Below are positions 11,285-22,230 of a stretch of 64,000 nucleotides of DNA, in pieces (position 1 is the first letter of the stretch; each line of letters starts with the position of its first letter). The position numbers were made by a program, and so were the translations under genes. The DNA is from Prorocentrum cordatum (Eukaryota > Sar > Dinophyceae > Prorocentrales > Prorocentraceae): NCBI GenBank assembly GCA_963575745.1, contig CAUYUJ010016304.1:171501-235500 (forward strand). The letters are read 5' to 3'. The notes beneath the pieces were generated by a model that worked only from the letters and a program-made list of their open reading frames with translations, searched no databases and was not told the origin of the DNA.

Positions 11285-12068
11285 TACGTCCGCCCCACGT
11301 GTATACTTGTGGTCACTCGTCACCCTAAACAGAACCCTCTTCGCGCCCTGCTGAACAGACATGCACTTGCTCGCCCACTCAGACGAATTCTCAGCCGTTG
11401 CAGCAAGCGGTAAAATTTCTCAACGGCGCTGCATATACCATGGCGGCACTAAGGGGACCAGCACTGTAGACGGAGGGCCAATGATGCAATAGCTGGCAAA
11501 CACAGGTTCAATGAGAAATGATGTACAGGAAGCTGACAATCCTGGTAATACCCCGCTCTCGCGGCATGATTTCTGGGAAAACTGTCACATGTTAGTAATC
11601 GCGTTCGAAGTCATGACGGTCCAATAGATCCGATTCGTCGTCGCATAGTTGGGGTGACTGAAGGCGTGTCCCAAATCCGAGCACCTAGCTCGGTCTCGCC
11701 CCACCGTAAAGATTCCACGCGAGGGTAAAATGCATGTAATGTTGTATGGAGACCTGCCTGAGTCTAGCGTAGGAGAAGCGTCCGATAACCGGTGCGGGAT
11801 CACATAAAGCAGTGGGCAAAGGCCGATGGAGCATAGATGCGAACATGTTCAGATGGAGACATGTTTTGGCGGCAATCCCTCGAATCTAGACGGAGCGATG
11901 CGAACAGCAGTTTGGCAATTGCGAGTGGGCTCTAGAAAGCCGAGCGCGGGAAAAGGTGTGCACATGACTCTTGCCCACGCGCAGAAGAGACCAGCGAGTA
12001 CGTGCAGCATTCTTCCACGGACGTCCAAACTCTTGTCGGGGGCGCACAAACATGGATTAGCGATCCAT
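11285..12068. other. No gene seen
   Basis: Unique-looking sequence of moderate GC. Only short frames, no domain recognised. Confidence 0.45.
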
Positions 12069-12111
12069 GGATTTGGCGCGCGGCCGCCAAATCCATGGAT
12101 CGGGGAGGTGC
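12069..12111. repeat. Perfect foldback of 18-bp arms
   Basis: CGATCCATGGATTTGGCG and CGCCAAATCCATGGATCG are separated by 6 nt. An outer pair, CAAACATGGAT (12048-12058) and ATCCATGTTTG (about 12207-12217), extends the inverted organisation. Confidence 0.85.
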
Positions 12112-12294
12112 CCTCCTCAAAATGCGGCTGGTGCCGCCCTGTTCTGCGGCGGAAACCCGCTATTTCCCCTGGAAACGGGACCCGTCGCTAGTCCACGCCC
12201 CCTCGATCCATGTTTGCGATCGCCTGATCTTGAATCTGGACTGTACACGCCTGGCCCGCCCCGTGCACCTGACACCCTCACACACGCCCGGTAC

Positions 12295-12395
12295 CGCGGC
12301 CGCCGCCACCACCGCCGCCGCCGCCGTCGCCGACGCCGCCGCCGTCGCGGCCGCCGCGGTGCGACGGCGGCGGCGGCGGCGGCAGTGCCCGTGGT
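12295..12395. repeat. GCC/GCG trinucleotide tract, self-complementary
   Basis: GCCGCC repeats followed by GGCGGC repeats, so the tract can fold on itself. Confidence 0.85.
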
Positions 12396-13180
12396 GCCGA
12401 CGGCGGCGCTTCGTGCCAGCGTGTGCCGAGGTGCCCCGCGCCCCGGGCCCCCGTGGGCTCCTTAAGGTCTCCCGCGGCGGGCCCCTCGGGGGAGGGGGCG
12501 ATGGGAGCGAGGAGGCCCGGCGCGCGCCATGCCGTCGAAGTACCGCTTGGCGTCGAAGCCTGCAGCGCCCCGGAGGCTGCCGTCGTCGACGACGTCGGCG
12601 TCGTCGACGACGCCGTCCTCCTCTCGCCTCGATCCTCCTCAGCTATCTTCGAACCTCCCTCCTCCTCCTCGAGTCGTCGATCCTCCGCGGCCTCGACGAC
12701 GTCGGAGCAGCTGCCACGCCGAGCCAAGGTCCGAAGGGGGGAGGAGGGAGGGGGCGAAGGAGAGAAGAAGCGGCGACAGCAGCAGACAACGCTCCTTCTC
12801 CTCCTGATGCTGCTCCTCCTCCACATGATGTTCCCCCTCCTTCTCATCCTGGCACAGCATGGGGAGCTCGGGCACAACATGCGCACCCCTGACCACCATT
12901 TCAACACACGGATTGATAACGGAATGGGTCCACCCAGACGAGGCATATCGAAACTTCTTAATGGAGACGGCATCCGGGCTTATGGAACCGAAAAACGTCA
13001 GAGTTGCTGTCGCGACGTGCAAATGCCAGGGATGCTACGAGTCTGCGAAGGGCAAGCACATCGAGATGAGTTCGGTCCGAAGGACATGATGTTTACTTAC
13101 TTCGAGACCGTTGGCGGCAGCTCAGTGTATGATGACAAGCCTCCTCGCGGCAAGGGTGTCCGTAATGTGGCGGGCACAGA

Positions 13181-13181
<1 letters not shown>

Positions 13182-13261
<80 letters not shown>
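13182..13261. repeat. (CTG)n microsatellite, about 26 units
   Basis: Uninterrupted CTG. Reads as poly-Leu, poly-Cys or poly-Ala on plus, and Gln or Ala on minus. Not evidence of a gene. Confidence 0.97.
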
Positions 13262-13262
<1 letters not shown>

Positions 13263-13542
13263 GTTCCTCTCGTTTCCTAGTGCTGTCTTTTCTCCTAGCC
13301 ACCCTTCGCCGTCCCTGTGACCCCGTCCAGGGTGTTCGTTATTCGTTCGCCTGCTTGGATACGAGCGTCCGGCGGGAGCGCCCTCGCCGTGAGTGCGGGT
13401 CCTCGCGGGAACGCGCCTCGCCCAAGCAGAGGCCGCGACCGCACGGTGGCCCTGCCTCGTGTAGTCGAAGGCAGCACCCGCGTGTCTTCGTGCCTTCCTT
13501 CCCTCTTTAGTGTAGGGACCCTGCTCCTCGTGCTGGTCCTCC

Positions 13543-14075
13543 TCTGCTATCCTCCTCCTCCTCCTCCTCCTCGTCCTCCTCCTCGCCCTCCCCCTCCCCC
13601 TCCTCCTCCTCCTCCTCCTCCTCCTCCTCCTCCTGCTCAACCTTGCCCGCTACCATCCATCTGCTCCACTTCCTCCTCTCTTCTCTCGTGTCTCACGGAT
13701 CTCCTCGGCCTCCTCTTCGTCCTCCTCCTCCTCCTCTTCCTTCTCATAAGCAGCAGCAGCAGCATCGTCGTCATCGTCATCGTCATCACCATTACCACCA
13801 CCATCACCATCACCACCACCGCCATCACCACCACCATCACCATCATCAGGAGCAGCAGAGAATCTTCATCGTCATCGTCATCGTCATGGTCATCCCCTCC
13901 TCGTCATCCTTCTCCCCCTGCTCATTCTCCTTCTCCTCCTCCTCCTCCGCCTCCTCCTTCTCCTCATGGTTCCCCCTGCGAGGACTCTTCCTCTCCGTCC
14001 TCACCCTCCTGTTCCCTTTCCTCCTCCTCCTCCTCCTCCTCCGCCTCCTCCTCCGCCTCCTCTTGATCTTCCCCG
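13543..14075. repeat. TCC, CAC/CAT and TCC tracts
   Basis: TCC at 13543-13635 and 13900-14070, with a CATCATCAC/ACCACC section at about 13760-13855 between them. Confidence 0.9.
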
Positions 14076-14089
14076 CCATCCTCCCCCAA

Positions 14090-14390
14090 GTGTTCCCCGA
14101 AGGGTTTCCACAACGGTTGGGGGAACACATGGCCCGATACCTTGACAGAGCTCTTGCCGCAACGCTCGGCCACATGCGCGATTCCAGAAGGCGGGGGGCG
14201 GCGGTGATTCGCCGTAGGCGTCTTCAATAACGCCAGCGTTTCAATATGCGCTGATGAGTCCTATCCGCCCCCCGCATGCTGTTCCCAGATGCGCCAAGGC
14301 AGCGCCGAGACGCACCGACGCGACTCTGTTATACCCCATGATGATAGAGAGGGGGCCGGCGGCAGGGGGCGAAGCCCTTGCGGATGATAG
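14090..14390 (+). repeat. Dispersed copy of the satellite modules M1-M6
   Basis: Starts with a 39-nt hairpin (GTGTTCCCC to GGGGAACAC, 14090-14128), then GGCGGCGGTGATTCGCCGTA and CGTCTTCAATAACGCCAG, then TTTCAATATGCGCTGATGAG, ATGCTGTTCCCAGATGCGCC and GACTCTGTTA, ending near CCCTTGCGGATG. The same order and length occur at 43520-43814, about 29 kb away. Confidence 0.8.
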
Positions 14391-14686
14391 TTTGTTGCAC
14401 CCCGTCGGAGTTCCAGCCGTCGCCGACAGGGTCTGGCAGGTCCCCAGAGATCCTCAGGGGCCTCTGGAGCAACCCCCGAAACAAGAGCGTCAAGACCTCG
14501 ACGTCTTCGCCGACCCCGTCGTCTCTGGCGCCGCGTAGGGCATGCGAGATTGAGCGATCTCTGCCGTCAGACGGCGGAGATCCCTCCAGATCGGCCTGGT
14601 GCAGAGGCCGCTGGTGGCCGTCCGCCTGGATCGCCCGCGCCAGCGTCGCCACGGCGTCGACGCGGCACGAGCCTGGCCTTGATTTA

Positions 14687-14833
14687 GGTCGGGCATGTCC
14701 TCCTACAGGCAGATGTTGGGCAGATGTAAAAACAAACATCAAAAATTGCGATAAACAAATACTCAAAAAATCGTCCCCAGACTACTTTTGGATTATCTTT
14801 GAGTCTTCCTCCTGTAGAGGGACACGCCCGACT
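14687..14833 (+). mobile_element. TIR family A, intact copy (147 bp)
   Basis: Flanked by TA on both sides. Ends are GGTCGGGCATGTCCTCCTAC and GTAGAGGGACACGCCCGACT, imperfect inverted repeats of about 24 bp. Interior A-rich (ACAAACATCAAAAATTGCG) and non-coding. TA target sites suggest mobilisation by a Tc1/mariner-like transposase, but none is encoded here. Confidence 0.8.
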
Positions 14834-15027
14834 TAACCCTAGATCGGGTTGTGCCAGGCGCCCGAACAGAAGTATACCGAACCCCTTCAATTCTTGGCGT
14901 AAGAAAGGAAGAGGAAGCACCTTCGAAACAGCATTCCAAAATGAATGCTTTGAACGACTGGCGAACAGACCCACGGGGAGGGGGGAGGCTTAAAACGGAT
15001 TGGCGGCGCGCAGAGGGGGTGGGGTGG

Positions 15028-15142
15028 AGGGGGGAGGCTTCTTAGAAGGAGGCTGCTTCTTAAAGGCGCGGGCCGTACATCTACAGACAGGGCCCGCGCC
15101 TTCTAGAAGCAGCTGCCTTCTAAGAAGCCTTCCCCCCTCCCC
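15028..15142. repeat. Foldback element
   Basis: The left arm GGGGAGGCTTCTTAGAAGGA through GGCGCGGGCC pairs with the right arm GGCCCGCGCC through CTTCTAAGAAGCCTTCCCCC around a 16-nt loop. A diverged relative lies at 22121-22230. Confidence 0.8.
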
Positions 15143-15542
15143 CTGCCCGCCAAGGACGAAGGCGAGGAGGCGGACGAGAAGTAGCAGGAGGAGGCGACTA
15201 AAGGAGGACGGAGGAGAAGAAGACCGCAGATGACGAGGTGGACGGATGACGAGCCGCGGCCAAGCCGCAGTGCAGGCCCAGCGGCGGGCCTTGCCGGTCC
15301 AAGTCGCTGGTTTGGGTGGCCTCGGGCTGGTCCTCCGTGCGCGCCCGCACTCTTCTCACTATCGCCGTCCTTCTCCTCGTCATCCTCCGCTCTCCCTCCC
15401 CCACCCTCAATCTCCGCCGCCCTCGTACATCCTCTTCTTTCGCCTCCGCCATCCTCGTCCTCGTCGGCAACCCCGCTGTCACTCCTCATGCATATCCTTC
15501 CTGCTCTCCAATCCCTACTGTCCTGGGAAGACCAAGAAAGCA

Positions 15543-15661
15543 CCGATACCGCTACTCCCCGCCCCTCTCCACGGGTGCGTTCTGACCAGGATTTCGAATC
15601 GAATCCTGCGGTGGCGACGAAGGCCGCCCAGGAGGCCCAAGGACGGGAAAACGGGCGAAGG
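15543..15661 (+). repeat. Dispersed repeat family J, copy 1
   Basis: CCGATACCGCTACTCCCC, then GGGTGCGTTCTGACCAGGAT and GCGGTGGCGACGAAGGC. Repeated at 16400-16508. Confidence 0.75.
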
Positions 15662-15780
15662 GTCTCTCTGAGTCCCATCCTGCGTCACCCTCCTCGGCCT
15701 CGCGGCGGGCAGGCCCGGCACAGAGCAGATGCTTAACAGGACCTGGCACACATGAGCGACGAAACAAAATAAAGGGCTCT

Positions 15781-15870
15781 TACGCGAGACGCCGCCAAGG
15801 AGCCCCAAGAGACTCCCAAGAAGTCCCCAAGAGGCCCCCAAGAGGCCCTAAAGAGGGTCCCAGGGCCGGC
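15781..15870 (+). repeat. AAGACGGCC-type short block
   Basis: CCCAAGAGACTCCCAAGAAG-type units. It is bracketed by a 22-bp direct repeat centred on AAAGGGCTCTTACGCGAGA at about 15768 and 15891. Confidence 0.65.
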
Positions 15871-16140
15871 GGAATGAGCGAAGCGATTAAATAAAGGGCT
15901 CTTACGCGAGATGACACAGCGACCGTACGCGGTGGCTTACGCGGACCGCCGGCACAGCACGCGACACTGGAAACGAAGGCGCTTACGCGCAGCCTTACGC
16001 GGGCGGCTCAAGCGCTCCTGTCGGTGAGTCGTCCACGTGCCTCTCGCGGAGGTCAGCTCCGGCGGAGCAGCTCAGACGTCAGGCCTCCGGGCGCCCTGTC
16101 CTGGGTGTCCTCCTCATCCTTCTCGTCCTGATCTTCAACC

Positions 16141-16396
16141 CCCGTCCAGCTCCCTGTCCATCCTTCGTGCTTGGAGATACTACAAGTAAGACGAAGCCAG
16201 GACAAGGATAAATTCGGGTGAGGATACATCGAGGATCTCGGACACCCGGCGGCTCTGGAGAATGTATCGGGCGCCGCGGCCATCTCAGAGCGTTCGGGAA
16301 CGCTCTGAAAGCGTTCCAGAACGCTCTGGAACGGATTTATCCTAGCCTACCCCCTCCAACTCCCCCTCCATCCTTCGTGTTTGGAGATACCACAGG
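16141..16396. mobile_element. TIR family I, copy 2, inside a 46-nt direct repeat
   Basis: Family I runs from GACAAGGATAAATTCGG (16201) to GGATTTATCCTAGCC (about 16346). Inside are nested GAACGCTCTGAAAGCGTTC palindromes. Outside it, 16141-16186 and 16351-16396 are direct repeats (shared core TCCATCCTTCGTG), about 85% alike by eye. Confidence 0.65.
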
Positions 16397-16399
16397 GTA

Positions 16400-16508
16400 C
16401 CGATACCGCTACTCCCCAGACCTCTCCAGGGGTGCGTTGTGACCAGAATTTCGAGGAGAATCAAGCGGTGGCGACGCGGGCCTCCCAGGAGGCCTGAAAA
16501 GGCGAAAA
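16400..16508 (+). repeat. Dispersed repeat family J, copy 2
   Basis: Matches 15543-15661 in order and spacing (CGATACCGCTACTCCCC, GGGTGCGTTGTGACCAG, GCGGTGGCGACG). Confidence 0.75.
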
Positions 16509-17316
16509 CGAAGGAACGCTAGCAGTATGGGTACCTTTTCCTCCTCATAGTGCTTGCTTGCGCCGCACCCACCCGATCCGCCCGCTCCTGCTTCTCTGCC
16601 CCCTCGATGCGGTAGTACGCGTTCAGCAGCCCGCCCACGCGGCGGCGGCGCGATCCCTGGCCGCATGCAGTGTTTATTCTCGCCGTCGCGATGCGGTGAC
16701 TAACACAGTCCTGTCATGTCATGCCATTGTGTTTGTAAGCGCTGTGTCGACTGCGTTGGCACTCGTCAGAAACTGACAATCGATCGTCGTCAACGTGGGT
16801 AAATGATGGTGCTGTCATTGACGGAGTCGTCTGTTCGTGCTAACAACTGTGTCTAGCCGATGTGCTACGCGAAGACATTTGTTCGTCGTGACCATCATCA
16901 CCACCATCAGTCTCACCGCCCTCCTGGACATCGCCGTCCTACGTAGGAATACCGCACTGTGCATTAAAGTAAAGACTTCATCTTCGTGCAACCCGACAGC
17001 TCTCGTGCCGTCGGTCCTGAGGGGCCCGCTTCTGCTGCCGATGCTGACGTCGCCTTCACGGCCAGCGACCTTGCTCCCTCAAGGACCACAGACTGAGGAG
17101 GCGGACGGATGGGCATGCGGAACGGGCGCCGGCAGCTGAAGGGCGAGCACCGCCTGAGTCTGCAGCCTGAGTCTGCAGAGCAACATCGCAGCATCATCGC
17201 TGAGGATACCCTGGAGTGATCGTAGTGTGGGTCGACCAGGGACGCCTCTCCGCGCGGTGGCCTTCTCCTGGCGTGCGATCTCGAGGCCGTCCGAGCCTCC
17301 CCCCTCGGGGATCTAC
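16509..17316. other. No gene seen
   Basis: Mixed unique sequence with no persuasive coding signal. Confidence 0.45.
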
Positions 17317-17459
17317 TGACCCGGGTCAATCCAGACCCGGGTCAGCAGGACATCAAAAACTGCAATGCAGGGGAAAAAAAAACTGCAACGCAGGTCTTCG
17401 CAAACCCGGGTCAGCCAATACGAGCGGCCGCCTCGCGCCCTGGCTGACCCCCGTTTGCG
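17317..17459. repeat. Cluster of CCCGGGTCA palindromes and foldbacks
   Basis: CTGACCCGGGTC and GACCCGGGTCAG form a hairpin at 17317-17346. CGCAAACCCGGGTCAGCC (17399-17416) pairs with GGCTGACCCCCGTTTGCG (17442-17459) with one mismatch. Between them ACTGCAATGCAGG and ACTGCAACGCAGG form a direct repeat. Confidence 0.8.
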
Positions 17460-18240
17460 TTGACCCCCGTCTCAGGGCTCCCGACCCCCAGCGGCCCCGC
17501 CTGCGCCGGCTCCGCCATGGCGGCGCGGCCCGGCGCGAGCCGCGCGGCCGCTGCCGGGGGAGGCTCCGCTGGAGCCCGCGGCGGCGGCGGCCCGAGAGCG
17601 GCAACGGCACGAAGCCACAACCAGCAAAAAACAGAAGGACTGGAGCCCCTCCCTGCTGCCTCCCCCTCCTCCCTCCTTTTGCTGACCTCCCCCTCCTCCC
17701 TGTCCTCCTGCTGCCTACCACTCCGTCGTCGTCCTCCTGGTCCTCCTCCTCCTCTCCCTCCTCATCCTTTTCCTCTTCCTCCTCCTCAGTCCTCCCTCCT
17801 CCTGCCTCGTCTTTCTACTCCGCCTAAGTCCACTGGCGTCGTTGGCCCACTCCGAGCCCCCGGGGGCTCCAGAAACTTCCAGGGGCCTCCTCCACCTCCT
17901 GCTCCTCCTGCTGCGATTATCCCTGCCCCTTACAAAGAACGCCCACCTGTCTCGCCACCAGACGTGTCCGCAGGCCTGGCTGTGCGTTTCGCTGGAGACT
18001 TCCGTCTGCAGCCCTGTTGCTACAAATCCAACAGCTACAGGGGTGACATGCCGGTGATTTCCCCCATGCGGCTCTCGGCGTAGAGCCGCGCAAATTCTGT
18101 TCACAATGGAGGAGGGCCCGTCGCTTTCAAAATGCTGATCGCACTCTAGCGCCACGCGCACTGGCTTTGACAGCTCCAACCAGCACCAAGGATTTAGGCC
18201 AATTCTTTTTTCAAATGTCAGCCAGCGTGGACCCCAAACA
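17460..18240. other. No gene seen; TCC-rich part
   Basis: GC-rich with a TCC tract at about 17725-17815. Open frames read Ser/Pro/Arg low complexity. Confidence 0.45.
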
Positions 18241-18462
18241 GCGTGTTTCTAGCAATCTATGCGGTGCAATATATGGGGTGCAGTTCACTTGCCGAACTTG
18301 AAGTTGTCAACTCCACTGCTCGCGCAATCATCCCACCCACCCACCCGCAACTCGGTTTGCAAAACCCATGCGGGACCGAGCACAGATATCGCTCCGGGGT
18401 CGTCTTGGAGCCCTCGGGGGCGTCTCAAGAGCGCCCCGAGAAGGCCGGAGAAGCAACACGGC

Positions 18463-18506
<44 letters not shown>

Positions 18507-19688
18507 ACGACGACGCCGACGTCGACGACGACGAAGACGACGCCGACGCCGACGACGACGACGAAGACGACGACGACGTCGACGACGAAGAAGACGACGA
18601 CGAGGGAGGAGGAAGGACGACGAAGGCGACAACGACGACAACGACGACAACGACGACAACGAGGGAGGAGGGAGGACGGCGACGACGCGAACGACGAAGA
18701 AGGAGGAAGGACGGCGACGCCGACGACGACAACGACGAGGGAGGAGGGAAGACGACGACGAGACGACGACGACAACGACGACGACGACGGCGACGAAATA
18801 GGAGGACGACGATGAGACGCGACGACGACGACGACGGGAGGAGGAGGAGGAGGACGGACGACCACGGCGACAACGACGACGGAAACGACCACGACGCCAA
18901 AGAGGACGACGACGACGAACACGAGGAAAGACACAGGACGACGTAGGCGACGACGACGACGACGACGCGGGAGGAGGGAGGACGGCGACGAGGACGACGA
19001 CGCCGCAAGAGCGCGCGCTCACGCTTTTGTTGAAAATCCGTGTTGCGAAACCTTGTGTTTTTGTAGGTTTTTTGGACGCGCGATTTTGAAATCCTTCCGA
19101 AACCGATGGGTTTTGAAGGATTTCGGCGTACGCGCGCGACAACGCGCGCGTCTGCACTTCGTCCCATTTGTTGCAGAGGATTCTCGCGACGGCACACGCG
19201 CAAGGGCGTTCGACAGATTTCGACATGCGCGCGCGACGCCCGTTTGGTAGCATGTTGTGAGAATCTTGAAAAACCAATGGATTTCTTAAGATTTCGCAAG
19301 AGCTCGCGCGTAAGCTTTTTTAGCAAATCAGTGTTGCGCAACCCTGTGTTTTTGTATGTTTTTTGGAAACTCGATTGCGAAATCCTTCCGGCACCGAAGG
19401 TTCTTGAAGGATTTCGGCATGCGCGCGCGACGACGCGCGCGTGTGCACTTCGTCCCATTTTCTGCAAGGGATTCGCGAAAAAGTGCTATGTTAGAACAAC
19501 AAATGTCACCGCATAGTGTTTTTTACAAGGGAACCTCAGGGGGGGGAACCCGGTTGGCCTGGGACATTGTGGTTTCATATTTAGGATGGACATGTGGTCA
19601 GAATCATCTGTGTTTTACATACCCGAAAAGGGGGGCGATAACGCGGGGGGGGGAGGGGTAGAGTCTATTCCCTTTTTAGAACGGAGAA
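18241..19688 (+). repeat. 1.3-kb tandem segmental repeat, unit 1
   Basis: Order: GGTGCAATATATGG head, then GCAACTCGGTTTGCAAAACC, a GAC/ACG-rich block at about 18465-19005, then two diverged sub-repeats about 290 bp apart (CGTGTTGCGAAACC near 19036; AGTGTTGCGCAACCC near 19328). It closes with ATGTCACCGCATAGTG, GGGAACCTCAGG and a G-rich stretch. Matching words lie 1303 bp downstream in unit 2. Confidence 0.85.
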
Positions 19689-20993
19689 TATACGTGGTGC
19701 AATATATTGTGCAATTCATTTTTACCCATGATTTGACACATCCCACGCTCTTGCAAACATTCCACCCACCCTCCCGCAACTTGGTTTGCAAAACCTCTCA
19801 AGACCGACTACGACGACACCGACGACAACGACTACGACGACACCGACGACGTCTCCGACGACTTCGACGACGACAACGACCCCGACGCCGACGCCGACGA
19901 AGACGACGACGAGGGAGGAGGAAGGAAGACGACGGCGACAACGACGACAGCGACGACAACGACGAGGGAGGAGGGAGGACGGCGACGACGCGAACGAGGA
20001 AGGAGGAAGGACGGCGACGCCGACGACGACAACGACGAGGGAGGAGGGAAGACGACGACGACAACGACGCCGACGACGACGACGGCGACGAAATTGGAGG
20101 GACGTCGACGAGACGCCGACGACGGACGACGACGACGACGAGGGAGGAGAAGGAAGGACGACCATGGCGACAACGACAACGGAAACGACCACGACGCCAA
20201 AGAGGACGACGACGACGAACACGAGGAAAGACACAGGACGACGTAGGCGACGACGACGACGACGACGACGGGAGGAGGGAGGACGGCGACGACGACGACG
20301 ACGACGCGCAAGAGCGCGCGCGCACGCTTTTGTTGAAAATCCGTGTTGCGAAACCTTGTGTTTTTGTAGGTTTTTTGGACGCGCGATTTTGAAATCCTTC
20401 CGAAACCGATGGGTTTTGAAGGATTTCGGCTTACGCGCGCGACGACGCGCGCGTCTGCACTTCGTCTCATTTTTTGCAGAGGATTCTCGCGACGGCACAC
20501 GCGCAAGGGCGTTCGACAGATTTCGACATGCGCGCGCGACGCCCGTTTGGTAGCATGTTGTGAGAATCTTGAATCACCAATGGATTTCTTAAGATTTCGC
20601 AAGAGCTCGCGCGTAAGCTTTTTTAGCAAATCAGTGTTGCGCAACCCTGTGATTTTGCATGCTTTTTGGAAACTCGATTGCGAAATCCTTCCGGCACCGA
20701 AGGTTCTTGAAGGATTTCGGCATGCGCGCGCGACGACACACGCGTGTGCACTTCGTCCCATTTGTTGCAAGGGATTCGTGAACAAGTCTTATGTTAGAAC
20801 AAAAAATGTCACCGCATAGTGTTTTTTACAAGGGAACCTCAGGGGGGGGAACCCGGTTGGCCTGGGACATTGTGATTTCATATTTAGGATGGACATGTGG
20901 CCATAATCATCTGTGATTTACATACCCGAAAGGGGTAGCGATAACTCTGGGGGGGTGGGGGGTAGAGTCTATTCTCTTTTTAGAAAGGAGAAT
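19689..20993 (+). repeat. 1.3-kb tandem segmental repeat, unit 2
   Basis: Repeats unit 1 in the same order with a GAC/ACG block at about 19800-20310. Anchors CAAGAGCGCGCG (19006 and 20309) and ATGTCACCGCATAGTG (19503 and 20806) both give a 1303-bp period. Non-GAC parts are very similar to unit 1; the microsatellite parts differ in length and sequence. Confidence 0.85.
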
Positions 20994-21313
20994 ACATGTG
21001 GTGCGATCAATGTTGTGCGACTTATGTGGTGCAATATGTGTGACGCAATCTATGTGGCGCAATATATGTGGAGAAATCTACGAAGTGCAATTCACTTTGA
21101 CCGTCTTGAAGCTGTCCTCTCCACTGCTCGTGCAAACATCCCACCCTCTCACCCGCAACTTGGTCGCAAAACCTCTTGAGACAAGACCGTGACGGTAGGT
21201 ACCACATGACACTTGGCCACGACACCGGCGTCGACGACGACAGCGACAACGACGACGACGGCGCCGCCGACACCGACTACGACGACACCGACGACGCCTC
21301 CAACGACTTCGAC

Positions 21314-21361
<48 letters not shown>

Positions 21362-21560
21362 AACGCCGACGACGACGACAACGCCGACGCCGACGTCGAC
21401 GACGAAGACGACGACGACGCCGCCGCCGACGACAACGAAGACGACGACGACGACGACGTCGCCAACGAAGACGACGACGAGGGAGGAGGGAGGACGACGA
21501 CGGCGACAACGACGACGACGACGAGGGAGGAGGGAGGACGGAGACGACGCGAACGAGTCT
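20994..21560 (+). repeat. 1.3-kb tandem segmental repeat, truncated unit 3
   Basis: The head is enlarged by extra GTGGTGCAATATGTGTG-type units. The GAC block at about 21230-21540 follows and the rest of the unit is missing. Confidence 0.8.
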
Positions 21561-21832
21561 GGGAGGCCCGGGCGGGAGCCTCAGGGGCCGCCTTGGGGCG
21601 ATCGTGCGGCGGGGGGGGGGCCGGCACGGGTCAGAAGAAACGCTGGCCGCCTCGCCTCTGCCCGAGCCGCTCCCGACGGCCAGGGCCCTTGGGACGAGCC
21701 TCTCTCCGGCAGCGCGGCGCGGCCTCCCCGGGTCGGCGCTGGGCCCCCTCGGCAGACCAGGAGGGGGCGTCCTGCGCAGATCGTCGGGGGGGCGATCCAG
21801 GGGCGCAGGGGGGGGGGGAAGGCTCCTTAGAC

Positions 21833-21965
21833 TGGGAGGAGGAAAACAATACAGATCCAGCTCTCTTGGCCCGCCTCCTCCCCCCTCGTCCTTTAGAGAA
21901 AACGAGGAAGGAGGGGGGAGGAGGAGGGCCAAGAGAGCTGGATCTGTAATGTTTTCCTCCTCCCA
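21833..21965. repeat. Near-perfect 133-bp foldback
   Basis: The left arm TGGGAGGAGGAAAACAATAC through CTCTCTTGGC pairs with the right arm GCCAAGAGAG through GTTTTCCTCCTCCCA with only about two mismatches over nearly 50 bp. The loop is short. No copy elsewhere in the window. Confidence 0.9.
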
Positions 21966-21977
21966 TAGAAAAAGAGT

Positions 21978-22095
21978 CAGGGCTCGGCCGAAGCAGGGTT
22001 GTACGTTTTCGTTTTGTGTTCGATTTCCCTCGTGCTGTCTACGTTCCGCCTCTGCAGCAAAACGACACCAAAACGACAACGGTGCACGAGATCAC
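21978..22095. mobile_element. TIR family D, diverged partial copy
   Basis: CAGGGCTCGGCC start and TCGTTTTGTGTTCGATTTCC, CCGCCTCTGCAGCAAAACGA interior are similar to 59391-59534. The right end is not clear. Confidence 0.5.
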
Positions 22096-22120
22096 CAACA
22101 CACCGTGTGGGTCGAGCGCT

Positions 22121-22230
22121 GGAAGGAGGCTGCCTATTAGAGGGCGCTGGCCCTACCGCTGCAGACAAGGCCTTTTGAGAAGCAGGGTGTTTACAAGAAG
22201 CAGGGTGTTTACTAGAAGCCTTCCCCCCTC
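22121..22230. repeat. Diverged relative of the 15028-15142 foldback
   Basis: GGAAGGAGGCTGCC, then GCAGACAAGGCC and ACTAGAAGCCTTCCCCCCTC. It includes a local tandem GAAGCAGGGTGTTTAC. Confidence 0.55.

Noticed and set aside
13182-13261. Poly-Gln or poly-Leu gene
   Set aside because: A bare CTG repeat; flanking frames show no conserved sequence.
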